This document shows positions 56,180 through 64,000 of a stretch of DNA of 64,000 bases, in pieces. The stretch comes from Ohtaekwangia koreensis (lineage in GTDB: Bacteria > Bacteroidota > Bacteroidia > Cytophagales > Cyclobacteriaceae): positions 62,001 to 126,000 of the forward strand of contig NZ_FUZU01000003.1 in NCBI RefSeq assembly GCF_900167975.1, in the 5' to 3' direction. Under the pieces are notes generated by a model. It ran no database searches, had not been told where the DNA came from, and was given only the letters and a program-made list of their open reading frames with translations. The translations under genes and the position numbers were made by a program. Numbering within the stretch: position 1 is the stretch's first letter; every line of letters begins with the position of its first letter.

Positions 56180-59100
56180 TTGATCGGATTATTATACATG
56201 AATATTGCTGAAGAACCTTGTTTACCATTCGGAAGTATATATTGGAACTTCACAGGATAATTACCGGCACGAATCATCGGATAGCCGCCCATGATAATGG
56301 ATGCATAACGATTCTGCTGGTCTGTACCCAGGAATGTATTCACCACCTGTGTTTGCAGATCTATGAAATCCTGATGGTATACATCCGGCAGGTTGTATAT
56401 ATAGGGAACTCGTGTTGTAGTAATACCGGTTGGTTCGGAAAGCTCCGCCTGCATCTGGTAGAGCGACATGATGGGCAACGCGCGTGACGGGTAGAATCCG
56501 AGTGTTGCTGTATCACGGTGCAATCTGATCTGGCCCGCGATCGGGTACTCCTGGTATAATAACGGATATATATCTTGTCGATAATAAGCATCCTGCGGCA
56601 ATGCAACGACAACGGACAAAGCCTGACGGCCGCTATATTGTGTACCGATCAGTTCCACTACATCGAACCCTTCATAGGTAGCAACCTGTGGCTGAAGGCT
56701 GATAACATCAGAAGATATCTTTCCGATCAAAGGCTGCACGATAGTCATGCTCTTGATCTTGTCGCTATACAATGCATGCTTGCTGGTGTGGAAAGAATAT
56801 TCGATCAGGCTCTTGCCAAGATCGGTCTGCTGTACTTCAGAGGCCTGGTTTTGACGAATAGTTAGATCGCCGGCATCGTTTTTGATGACCTGCTCGACAG
56901 TACCTTGTTGTGCCGATGAAGAATCGCGTGGCGTGGCAACCATACCAATGGTATAGCTGGCGTTAAGATCCAATGCGTCTAGCGTGAAATCGATTCGCTT
57001 TTCAGCAGCATTATATACCACCTCCTGTTTCTTCATGGCTTGTCCCGTCTTACCGTTTACGATCTCGTAACGCCATGCATCGGAGAAGAGGTAGGACTGA
57101 CCGCGTTTCAACTGTATATACCCTTCCTTACTTTCATCGCGATAGTAGTTGCGTTGCTCGGCCACGGGGTAAGCATATTCTATATTGGACAGTGGTATAT
57201 TATCCGGAGCATCACCCGTGGTAAAGGTGATCTCTTTGAACTCCAGTGCTTTTTTACCTTCTTCATATACCGGTTGCCAGGTGCTGCCTTGCTGTAGTTC
57301 GAAGCTAACTTTTACAACAGCCTTAAGCTCTTTGTGTGGCGGCAATGTTTCAGCAGAATAGAATGTAACCAGGTCGCGGTTTTTATTCCATTCCAACCGT
57401 CCAGCAATAGCCGTACCGTTGTCGGCCACGGTAAACTCTTCCAGTTTTATGCGGTATGACTTGCTGCCCTGATCATCTTCCACATAGAACGGATGTTCCA
57501 TGCGCATATTGAAAGCTGCCTGCGGTGCTGCAAAAACATCTACATCTTTTGTCTTATCGATTGGTTTGAGATCCGCGATAACATTTAACGCCAGCGGACT
57601 TCCTGAATCATTTACAATTTCACAGTCGCTACCCAGTGCAACCTTCAACCGAAAATTACCGCTCACCAATCCACCGAGTATATCTACCTTCACTGCCAGA
57701 TATCCTTTAAACATGGTTGGATTTGGCAGTCGTGCCTGCAGGAGAACCGCTGAGCCTCCGCGCAATACAGAGAACTTCTTATTGATTCCGAATATCTTGA
57801 TCTTCACGCCAACTTCGCCCTGCATATAGGCATAGGCTTGTCCATTCGCATACCATCCTCCTATACCGATCGGTTCTATTTGTCCTGCGCAATGTGCATC
57901 TCCATAGTCGCGAAGCATGATATCGAAACCAGCACCCGCCTTGAAGCTGGCATATAGTATAAATGAACGCATCTCACCGGTTTCAACCGAGAAATTTGTT
58001 CCGAAGGCAAAACCTCTTCCATCCTCCAGCGCATTGGCATCGCGCATATAGTCGAGCTTGGCCATCTCGATACCTAACATATCAGCAATAATGGTGGGTG
58101 GCGGTGGCGAATCGAGCACTTTACTTCCGGCCATGAAATACCCGCCGGTTTTCACACTAAAACTTCCTATACCGAACTGAATGCCCATACGATCCACCGG
58201 AGTACCCATATAGATATACCAGCTGTCAGAGTCTATATGCATCACCGACCATCCTGCGCGGTTGTCATTGCCTATACCGCGCAAGAGACCTCCGGCAACA
58301 TTCACATATACATCGAAGGTGGAGTGAAAACTCTTGTTGGTAAAATCCATCATCATCCCTACATGCGCAGAGATCATTCCGCTTTCGCCCATTTTCTTGG
58401 CATCGCCCAGCAAAGCTGCTGCTGCCTGCGAAGGTTCATTTACTTTGAGTGTCTCGAGTGTTTGCGCCAGTAACGGATTATCTTTTACAAACGCATCTTC
58501 ATACTTGGCGAAGTTGGCTTGCTGTTCGGTAACAAAGCCTTCAATATTTTCAGTACCCGGAATTTTACCTATGAACTTGGCATCTCCGAAGAAACCTATA
58601 TAGCTGATACCATAGCTCTTGGTAAATCCTATTTCGAAAGACGCTTCACCATCTACAACACTTCGTGTCGCTACGTTGAAGAGGACAGCAGCTTTGATAC
58701 CGAAATGTATTTTATCATCCGGTATGTAATCCATTACAGTTAAGGATGATCCTGCAACAACACCTTTTGCCTGACGCTTCATGTGATAGTATGCACCACC
58801 GCCAAAACCATGTATACGCAACGGACCGACTACTGGTATTCCATCGCCATACGAAACAGAACCTTCTACATACCAGTACCGATATGTAGTGGAACCAAAC
58901 ATAGCTTTGGCTTTTACTTCTACTTTTACGGGAATGAACTTCGCCTGCAACTGACCGGCTATACCATCGCCATAAATAGGATCGTCATCGAGTATACTCA
59001 ACGCACCTTCAATCTCCAGGCTTCCGCTGATGGTGGCCTTGATCTGAATTGCACTGATGCCTATACCATCGTACTTCCACGACTGCGATCCATCTTCGCG

Positions 59101-60828
59101 TTTTTCTAATTTACTTTTTACTTCAAGACGTGTAGTGGCTCCGAATTGTCCTGACATCAGATTAAGCTTGAGGTTGAAACCAAGCTTTGCTTTGCCGCCT
59201 TGGGCGGTGAGTCCGATGTCGTTGATGGATACAGGGAAGTTTGCAAATTTCAATTCACCCTTGTAGCCGAAATACTCTACCTCTATATAGGGAGTTTCCG
59301 TCATGATGTGAAGGGATTTGAATTCTATACCTTTAAATTCGCCCATGGCATCCGAGCCGTCTTCGTTCTTGGACACCTTCATACTCATGCGGCCGTGAAG
59401 CATCGCCTCCGGCCTGAACTTGTTATCGGTAAGTTTTAATTGCACGTATGAATTCGGATCGATCTCAACGGTAGCATTGAGTGCAGAGAAACTAAACTTG
59501 TTGCGTACGCTTACTTTCAACAAGTATTCATCCGGCATCATAACAGCTTCATAGGCAAATGTATCTTTCTCAGCAATGGGAAGCCCGAGCATACCTTTGA
59601 ACGATGCACCGGTAAGGTTATTCGCTTCCAGCTTAATTTGCATTTCGTCCACTGATAATTTCCAGCCGGAGGCTGTACCTTTTTCTATCGGCAAAAGATT
59701 TTTACCGGTGAAAGATCCGGACAAACCATTGTTATCGATCAACATATCCAGGCCGGTGAAAGAAATTCTCTTATCAGGCTTCGTCTTATCTTCAAAAGCT
59801 TCCGGTAATACAATCTCCACACTCTTTGCATATACACCACGCCACAACTCGGTGTGACCTGCTTCAAGGTATTCTGCTTCGTAACCTTCCGGGTATGCAA
59901 CGGATGGGCTATTGCGCAAATCACTGAAGTCAAGAACTGCTGTCTCAATGCTGAAGCGCATGTCCTTAATCAAAGGCATTTCAAAATCCGGCAGGGTAAA
60001 TTCTACCAGTATATCATTCCAGTCCGTTACAACCGTTGTGAATGAACCTTTTACACGCTTGTCAGCATTTTCATAACGCTTTCCATTGGGATCTACGGGA
60101 ATGAGAAGAGTTCGCGGAAACTCTATATCGGCTGCCAGTCCTACTTCCTTGAATCCATTACAATCAAAGCTTAGATACGTTTTAGAATCCGGAGCAGCAG
60201 CTTTGGGATTCGTACTGCCCTTGAGAATCAACACACTGGCTCCGCCATTGAAGCGTATCGGTATATCTCCGAGCAGCACAAGTTTTGCATCGCCAACGAT
60301 CCCTCCCTCATAGGTGAGCTTAATACCTTCCAGTCCGAAATATAGCTCGCGTGGTTCCTGCGGAATATCGAGTTTGGCAAAAGCCGTGAACTCGGCATAA
60401 CCTGCCTTGAATTTCACTTCGCTAATAGCAATGGTAATGGTCGTGCTGTTGATAACCTTCTTAAAGCCGATGGGAAGTTCATGCAGTTTGTCAGAAGTCA
60501 ATGAGGTTACAAAGGTTCCTAACTCATTGAGTTTATCGATCGCAGCTTTTGCCTGTTCACGGCTAAAGGCTGCATCGCCATCTTCACCTATATATTGTTT
60601 CAGATAAGCTTCTGTTAATTCACTTTCTGAAGAATGAAGAGAAAAATTTCTTTCGGTATACCCCGTACCTACCGGAAAAATCCGGTATTGTTCATTTGAT
60701 TTCTGTCCCCGACTGGCGGCAACCAAAGTAGAATCTTTTTCAAGACCAAAGGCTTGCTGACCGGAAGCAAACAGCAACAAGACTAAACAAAGTGCCCGTA
60801 CAGACACAATAAAGTTCTTACAACACAT
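56176..60828 (-). CDS. 1550-residue secreted protein of unknown family, first gene of the toxin operon
   Basis: The protein has 1550 residues with a signal peptide (about 1-28). I recognise no domain. The composition is beta-rich and Gly/Lys-rich, with long runs of alternating strands (YVEGSVSYGDGIPVVGPL, RIHGFGGGAYYHMKR, IGIGGWYANGQAYAYMQ, EVGVKIKIFGINKKFSVLR). The end (about 1160-1550) is Ig-like, resembling invasin/E-set sequence (EITFTTGDAPDNIPL). A Cys-poor, large surface structure or a barrel-plus-passenger are both possible. It lacks a T9SS sorting tail. Being first in the operon and coupled to the fibronectin-III gene argues for a central, conserved role, perhaps as the scaffold or translocation component. 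A structure prediction would be decisive. Confidence 0.8.
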   Translation of the reverse strand: MCCKNFIVSVRALCLVLLLFASGQQAFGLEKDSTLVAASRGQKSNEQYRIFPVGTGYTERNFSLHSSESELTEAYLKQYIGEDGDAAFSREQAKAAIDKLNELGTFVTSLTSDKLHELPIGFKKVINSTTITIAISEVKFKAGYAEFTAFAKLDIPQEPRELYFGLEGIKLTYEGGIVGDAKLVLLGDIPIRFNGGASVLILKGSTNPKAAAPDSKTYLSFDCNGFKEVGLAADIEFPRTLLIPVDPNGKRYENADKRVKGSFTTVVTDWNDILVEFTLPDFEMPLIKDMRFSIETAVLDFSDLRNSPSVAYPEGYEAEYLEAGHTELWRGVYAKSVEIVLPEAFEDKTKPDKRISFTGLDMLIDNNGLSGSFTGKNLLPIEKGTASGWKLSVDEMQIKLEANNLTGASFKGMLGLPIAEKDTFAYEAVMMPDEYLLKVSVRNKFSFSALNATVEIDPNSYVQLKLTDNKFRPEAMLHGRMSMKVSKNEDGSDAMGEFKGIEFKSLHIMTETPYIEVEYFGYKGELKFANFPVSINDIGLTAQGGKAKLGFNLKLNLMSGQFGATTRLEVKSKLEKREDGSQSWKYDGIGISAIQIKATISGSLEIEGALSILDDDPIYGDGIAGQLQAKFIPVKVEVKAKAMFGSTTYRYWYVEGSVSYGDGIPVVGPLRIHGFGGGAYYHMKRQAKGVVAGSSLTVMDYIPDDKIHFGIKAAVLFNVATRSVVDGEASFEIGFTKSYGISYIGFFGDAKFIGKIPGTENIEGFVTEQQANFAKYEDAFVKDNPLLAQTLETLKVNEPSQAAAALLGDAKKMGESGMISAHVGMMMDFTNKSFHSTFDVYVNVAGGLLRGIGNDNRAGWSVMHIDSDSWYIYMGTPVDRMGIQFGIGSFSVKTGGYFMAGSKVLDSPPPPTIIADMLGIEMAKLDYMRDANALEDGRGFAFGTNFSVETGEMRSFILYASFKAGAGFDIMLRDYGDAHCAGQIEPIGIGGWYANGQAYAYMQGEVGVKIKIFGINKKFSVLRGGSAVLLQARLPNPTMFKGYLAVKVDILGGLVSGNFRLKVALGSDCEIVNDSGSPLALNVIADLKPIDKTKDVDVFAAPQAAFNMRMEHPFYVEDDQGSKSYRIKLEEFTVADNGTAIAGRLEWNKNRDLVTFYSAETLPPHKELKAVVKVSFELQQGSTWQPVYEEGKKALEFKEITFTTGDAPDNIPLSNIEYAYPVAEQRNYYRDESKEGYIQLKRGQSYLFSDAWRYEIVNGKTGQAMKKQEVVYNAAEKRIDFTLDALDLNASYTIGMVATPRDSSSAQQGTVEQVIKNDAGDLTIRQNQASEVQQTDLGKSLIEYSFHTSKHALYSDKIKSMTIVQPLIGKISSDVISLQPQVATYEGFDVVELIGTQYSGRQALSVVVALPQDAYYRQDIYPLLYQEYPIAGQIRLHRDTATLGFYPSRALPIMSLYQMQAELSEPTGITTTRVPYIYNLPDVYHQDFIDLQTQVVNTFLGTDQQNRYASIIMGGYPMIRAGNYPVKFQYILPNGKQGSSAIFMYNNPIK

Positions 60829-61307
60829 GGAAGTGTAATGTTATTGACTAATAAAGGCGTTGTGAATTATAGCAGCTAGCGATTCAAGAGCAAGGGAGTT
60901 GCAATGGAATGATAATGAGGATAGTAGAGTGTAGTCATATGTTGGTCAACGTTTACAGGTTAGGGTATATAAACATACTGGTAAATATATATGAAATAGG
61001 CTATAACGTGATGAACGGTAGATCGAAAGACGACAAATATACTAAAACAATCGCCAAATTGACGTTTTATCTACCAACATCTGTGGATGCCCTATACCTC
61101 AACTGATCTGCGTAATTTTTTCTATGATTTAATAAAAAAGAATCCAATGGCATTTAAGCAACTTATTATTATGCTCCAAACATATCCTACAATATCAACA
61201 ATTAAATATAAAGGAGTTTAAACAGCTTATAAGAAAGACTACGGAAGTACATATGGTGAATTACTAGTTCCAAAATCCAAAGTAGTCAACATATATAGCT
61301 GGTCATT
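60829..61307. other. Intergenic region upstream of the toxin operon
   Basis: About 480 AT-rich bp separate the operon start (minus strand) from the end of the MocR gene (also minus). A small plus-strand reading frame (60909-61106) has no visible coding support. It contains the candidate operon promoter described separately and presumably the MocR gene terminator, which I cannot place. Confidence 0.5.
60866..60893 (-). promoter_or_regulatory. Candidate promoter of the toxin operon
   Basis: On the minus strand TTGCTC and a perfect TATAAT are spaced 16 bp apart, 38 bp before the first start codon. The form is of the general bacterial type rather than the Bacteroidota TTTG/TAnnTTTG consensus, and TATA words are common here, so this is tentative. 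Confidence 0.3.
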
Positions 61308-62699
61308 CTATTCGAACCAAGCCTTATAAAGTTTCTCAACTACTTGTCCGATTACTTCCTGGGGCAGGCTTCCAAATTCAAACAATACTTGAGGCTTACG
61401 CGGTATGGAAGTTTTGTTGCTATAAAAACCACTGGTAGGCGTTACCTCAATATCGCAAGACTTAGCGCGCTGTATAATTTCTTTTTCGCTGAGACGTGTA
61501 TTAATGTGCAGCAGTATATTTAGCCCCGAGGGAGTTTGATTGTACTCAATACAATTTTCCGGTAGTCGTTGTAATGCGCTCATACAAGCGTCATACTTTC
61601 TTTTATATACCGTGCGCATTTTTTTTAAGTGTCGCTCCCAAAACCCCTTTTCCATAAACAAGGCCAACGTCCTCCTTGTAAAATAGGGCACTGTGTTGGT
61701 AAGGTGCTGATAGGATTCGTACGCAACTCCGAAGTTTTCAGGTAACACCATATAGGCCACCCGTAGTGAAGGCATTAACGCACTGCTGAATGTACCTATA
61801 TAGATAACGCGGTTGGCTTGATCAAGTCCCTGCAGTGAAGGCATGAGATTGGTTTTATAGCGGAACTCACAATCAAAATCATCTTCAATAATATAGGCAT
61901 TGTTCTTTTGCGCCCAGTTGAGCAATTGTATGCGGTGGCTTACCGGTATAGCGACTCCGGTTGGATACTGATGCGAAGGGGTAACATATAGCAGGTCGCC
62001 TCGCTCCTTTCTGACCTGCAAAAGATCAATACCCTGCTCGGTGACGCGTATAGGCTTGACGTTGTAGCCGAATTCCTGGAACAAGAAACGCGTTCTGGTA
62101 TAGCCAGGTTCTTCAACGATAATTTTCTTGCAGGTATTGCGCAACACAAATGCGAGCCAGAAGACAAGCGAACTGGCTCCCGATCCGATCAGCAATCGTG
62201 CGGGCGTTGCGCGCACGCCCCGGTATTGAAATAAATATTTTATGAGTTGCTCTTTGAGCGGATCATCCTGCTCATACTCCTGGTATTGAAAACTGATTCG
62301 ATCCAGCGCCCAGTTGCTGCACTTGCGCCACTGCTTTACTGGAAAATGACTCTCATCCACCAGGCGTACAGAAGTGTTGTAAGCTGCAGATCGTTTTTTG
62401 CTTTTTGATTCTTTATTCTTGGGTGGCAATGGGTCAGCGGAGGGCAATTGCCAATCCGATCGATCGATCTTCGTTACATATAGTCCTTTCCGAAATACAT
62501 TGGTAACATATCCTTCCAGCACCAGTTGTTCATATGCTTTTAGCACGGTGTTGTTGGCTATACCCAGCTCTTTGGCCAGTACGCGATAAGAAGGTAATCG
62601 CTGGTTGTACGCCAATCGCTTCTGCAGTATTGCAGCTTTGTAGAACTCATAGATCTGTTCATATAAAAGCTTATCCGTGTGATGAATTGTTGGGATCAT
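61308..62699 (-). CDS. MocR/PdxR-type regulator (GntR HTH plus aminotransferase-like domain) lacking the PLP lysine
   Basis: The protein has 463 residues: a GntR winged helix (about 10-80, LPSYRVLAKELGIANNTVLKAYEQLVLEGYV partial motif) and a fold-type-I aminotransferase domain (about 125-463) with IIEDDFDCEFRY conserved. In the PLP-lysine motif, normally GTFSK, this protein reads GTFSS: Ser305-Ser306, with Ser306 at the lysine position. The C-terminal box usually reading RLGF is FEFG here. So the domain probably cannot form an internal aldimine and may sense another ligand or act without PLP. I start at the ATG at 62699; a TTG at 62747 would place the palindromic operator inside the gene. It is divergent from the DUF1579-like gene. 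Confidence 0.92.
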   Translation of the reverse strand: MIPTIHHTDKLLYEQIYEFYKAAILQKRLAYNQRLPSYRVLAKELGIANNTVLKAYEQLVLEGYVTNVFRKGLYVTKIDRSDWQLPSADPLPPKNKESKSKKRSAAYNTSVRLVDESHFPVKQWRKCSNWALDRISFQYQEYEQDDPLKEQLIKYLFQYRGVRATPARLLIGSGASSLVFWLAFVLRNTCKKIIVEEPGYTRTRFLFQEFGYNVKPIRVTEQGIDLLQVRKERGDLLYVTPSHQYPTGVAIPVSHRIQLLNWAQKNNAYIIEDDFDCEFRYKTNLMPSLQGLDQANRVIYIGTFSSALMPSLRVAYMVLPENFGVAYESYQHLTNTVPYFTRRTLALFMEKGFWERHLKKMRTVYKRKYDACMSALQRLPENCIEYNQTPSGLNILLHINTRLSEKEIIQRAKSCDIEVTPTSGFYSNKTSIPRKPQVLFEFGSLPQEVIGQVVEKLYKAWFE

Positions 62700-62726
62700 A
62701 TCTGCACCCGTCAAAAAGTTAAAATC

Positions 62727-62746
62727 TGCATCCAGGCATGGGTGCA
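62727..62746. promoter_or_regulatory. Palindromic operator in the MocR/DUF1579 divergent promoter
   Basis: TGCATCCAGGCATGGGTGCA is an 8+8-bp imperfect palindrome (one mismatch) with 4-bp centre. It lies between the divergent genes, next to two minus-7-like boxes, at the -33 position of the rightward promoter and just beyond the leftward one. MocR regulators typically bind such sites both to repress themselves and to activate the divergent gene. Confidence 0.5.
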
Positions 62747-62752
62747 AAGATA
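62745..62752 (-). promoter_or_regulatory. Candidate -7 element (TAnnTTTG) for the MocR gene
   Basis: TATCTTTG on the minus strand fits the Bacteroidota TAnnTTTG element exactly, 45 bp before the MocR start. A TTTG lies 17 bp further upstream, shorter than the usual 19-21 bp, so it is only a candidate. Confidence 0.4.
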
Positions 62753-62755
62753 CGC

Positions 62756-62763
62756 TACTTTTG
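62756..62763 (+). promoter_or_regulatory. Candidate -7 element (TAnnTTTG) for the DUF1579-like gene
   Basis: TACTTTTG fits the Bacteroidota TAnnTTTG element, 42 bp before the start at 62806. No -33 TTTG is seen at the usual distance; the palindrome occupies that place, which would suit an activator-dependent promoter. Confidence 0.4.
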
Positions 62764-62805
62764 ATATATCAAAATCACTGATCAAACACTATAAATGATA
62801 CTGAT

Positions 62806-63441
62806 ATGAATCCAAAAAGAACCAACGTAATTCTGTGTCTGAGCACATTACTCATCTTATACACAACGCTGCCACTATGCGCGCAAATACCCAGGGAGTT
62901 CAAAATGATCAACGCCAGCATTAATACCAAAGGTGACCTGGTAATCACGGCATCCAAAACATCCTCGGCAACCGACTTTGATTTTCTTGCGGGCAAATGG
63001 ACGATGGACAATAAACGCCTGAAGACACGGTTGAACAACTGCACCGAATGGATAGAGTATAAATCGGATGACGAAAATTTTGGTCCTGTACTCAACGGCA
63101 TTGCTAACATTGATATTTACCGTACAGCGTATAACCAGGTAAATAACAAACCGTACGAAGGTCTCACCTTGCGACTCTTCAATCCACAGACAAAATTATG
63201 GAGCTTATATTGGGTAGATAGTAATGTAGGTGTGCTTGATCCCCCCGTGGTAGGTTCCTTTGAAGGAAGCATCGGTACATTTTATTGTAAAGATATATTT
63301 CAGGGTCAACCGATTATCGTCATGTTTACGTGGGACAAAACTGATCCCAATAACCCTGTGTGGAGTCAGGCTTTTTCAACCGACAATGGAAAGACCTGGG
63401 AAATGAACCTCACCAATACATCACACCGCATAACACCGTGA
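62806..63441 (+). CDS. Secreted DUF1579-like protein
   Basis: The protein has 211 residues with a signal peptide (ending PLCAQ). The core FDFLAGKWTMDNKRLKTR and later WSLYWVDS and WSQAFSTDNGKTWEMN match the lipocalin-like DUF1579 family (a FDFLxGxW motif followed by a beta-barrel and DGGKTW). The biochemical role of the family is unknown. It is divergent from the MocR regulator across a 106-bp gap with operator-like structure, so it is the probable target of that regulator. The acetyltransferase gene follows 59 bp downstream. Confidence 0.85.
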   Translation: MNPKRTNVILCLSTLLILYTTLPLCAQIPREFKMINASINTKGDLVITASKTSSATDFDFLAGKWTMDNKRLKTRLNNCTEWIEYKSDDENFGPVLNGIANIDIYRTAYNQVNNKPYEGLTLRLFNPQTKLWSLYWVDSNVGVLDPPVVGSFEGSIGTFYCKDIFQGQPIIVMFTWDKTDPNNPVWSQAFSTDNGKTWEMNLTNTSHRITP

Positions 63442-63500
63442 TTTATAATAGGTATATATATCCTGTAACACCAGCTGCCCATCAACTGCATATCAAGACC

Positions 63501-63944
63501 ATGACCATACACCAGGCCACCCCACAAGACATTATACCCCTTGCCCTATTGTTTGATGAATACCGTGTATTCTATCAATACCCCAGCGATATATCCGGCA
63601 GCGAGCTATTTCTCGCTAACCGGTTGTCGTGTAGGGACTCCGTTATTTTTGTAGCACGCAGTGCAGACCATACGATGATGGGTTTTGTACAGCTATATCC
63701 GCTGTTGTCGTCTGTGCGTATGAAAAAACTTTGGCTATTGAATGACTTGTATGTGCATCCCTCCTTCCGTGGACAAAAAGTTTCTGTAAAGCTGATCGAT
63801 CGCGCCAAGCAACTTACGCGCGAAACACAGGCAGCAGCACTACTGTTAGAAACAGCCAAATCAAATACCATCGGCAACAAGCTATACCACAGAACGGACT
63901 TTGTACTGGATAACGATCATAATTATTATTCATGGAGTCATTGA
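63501..63944 (+). CDS. GNAT-family N-acetyltransferase
   Basis: The protein has 147 residues, a compact GNAT fold: TIHQATPQDIIPLALLFDEYR at the start, beta-4 LWLLNDLYVHPSFRG, alpha-3 and the terminal LLLETAKSNTIGNKLYHRTDF with the Asn and Tyr of motif B. The acetyl-CoA loop reads RGQKVS where RGxGxS is usual, a possible weakness. Acceptor unknown. It starts at 63501; a longer reading from 63360 would overlap the upstream gene. MocR regulators often stand next to GNAT genes. Confidence 0.9.
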   Translation: MTIHQATPQDIIPLALLFDEYRVFYQYPSDISGSELFLANRLSCRDSVIFVARSADHTMMGFVQLYPLLSSVRMKKLWLLNDLYVHPSFRGQKVSVKLIDRAKQLTRETQAAALLLETAKSNTIGNKLYHRTDFVLDNDHNYYSWSH

Positions 63945-63958
63945 GCACGCTACGCGTT

Positions 63959-64000
63959 ATGAGAATAATTCTTCTTTCGCTCTTCGTTAGCGTTACGGGA
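63959..64000 (+). CDS. Start of a further gene, cut by window edge
   Basis: An ATG followed by 14 codons of signal-peptide-like hydrophobic sequence (RIILLSLFVSVTG) runs off the right edge, 14 bp after the acetyltransferase stop. Probably a secreted protein in the same unit; nothing more can be said. Confidence 0.4.
   Translation, partial: MRIILLSLFVSVTG

Noticed and set aside
60909-61106. 65-residue plus-strand open reading frame upstream of the toxin operon
   Set aside because: Lacks a ribosome-binding site, domain or compositional support, and lies in an AT-rich promoter region where such frames occur by chance.

Overview
The window comes from a Bacteroidota chromosome, most likely a Cytophagales-type soil or aquatic glycan degrader. 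The evidence is a SusC/SusD pair, several CarboxypepD_reg-type TonB-dependent receptors, a DUF4249 partner, a FecI/FecR switch, a SprB-repeat protein with a type IX secretion (T9SS) C-terminal sorting domain, many Bacteroidota-style lipoprotein signals, and start sites with little Shine-Dalgarno signal. I see no rRNA, tRNA, CRISPR array, insertion sequence or phage gene. TATA-containing words look unusually common, inside genes as well as between them.

Layout. 1-2170: a TonB-dependent receptor cut by the window edge. 3273-6253: two secreted esterases, one with two catalytic domains. 6382-19093 (minus strand): an ECF sigma factor, a FecR anti-sigma factor, a SusC with a signalling STN domain, SusD, then two large FG-GAP/ASPIC lipoproteins behind a strong terminator. 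19626-24988 (minus): a pseudo-esterase/beta-barrel fusion, a TonB receptor, a DUF4249 lipoprotein and a small ligand-binding lipoprotein. 25320-27087: a LytS/LytTR two-component pair. 27459-30106: a TonB receptor translationally coupled to a YfiR-like protein. 30201-36806 (minus): a His/Cys-rich secreted protein under a palindromic, Zur/Fur-like operator, an ABC ATPase, a siderophore-type receptor and two ABC-2 permeases, probably a metal or metallophore system. 36971-38347: a Crp-like regulator and a short-chain dehydrogenase. 39038-42151: a propeller/Y_Y_Y sensor kinase without a partner regulator.

The most interesting part is the 18.5-kb minus-strand gene train 60828-42289. Eight genes lie in tight order, two pairs with 4-bp overlaps. 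They encode a 1550-residue secreted protein of unknown family, a fibronectin-III protein, a SprB-repeat protein with a T9SS sorting domain, and a 1263-residue polymorphic toxin (fibronectin III, coiled coil, zincin protease, hydrophobic segment, EndoU-like RNase tip). A 108-residue putative immunity protein, a HEAT-like protein, a PKD lipoprotein and an outer-membrane barrel follow. The toxin tip and immunity gene are about 32% GC in sampled lines, against roughly 55% in sampled lines of the toxin body, which suggests tip exchange. I infer a surface-displayed or T9SS-linked interbacterial weapon with its own assembly proteins.

61308-64000 holds a MocR regulator whose PLP lysine is replaced by serine, with a palindromic operator in the divergent promoter region, followed by a DUF1579-like secreted protein, a GNAT acetyltransferase and the start of a further gene.
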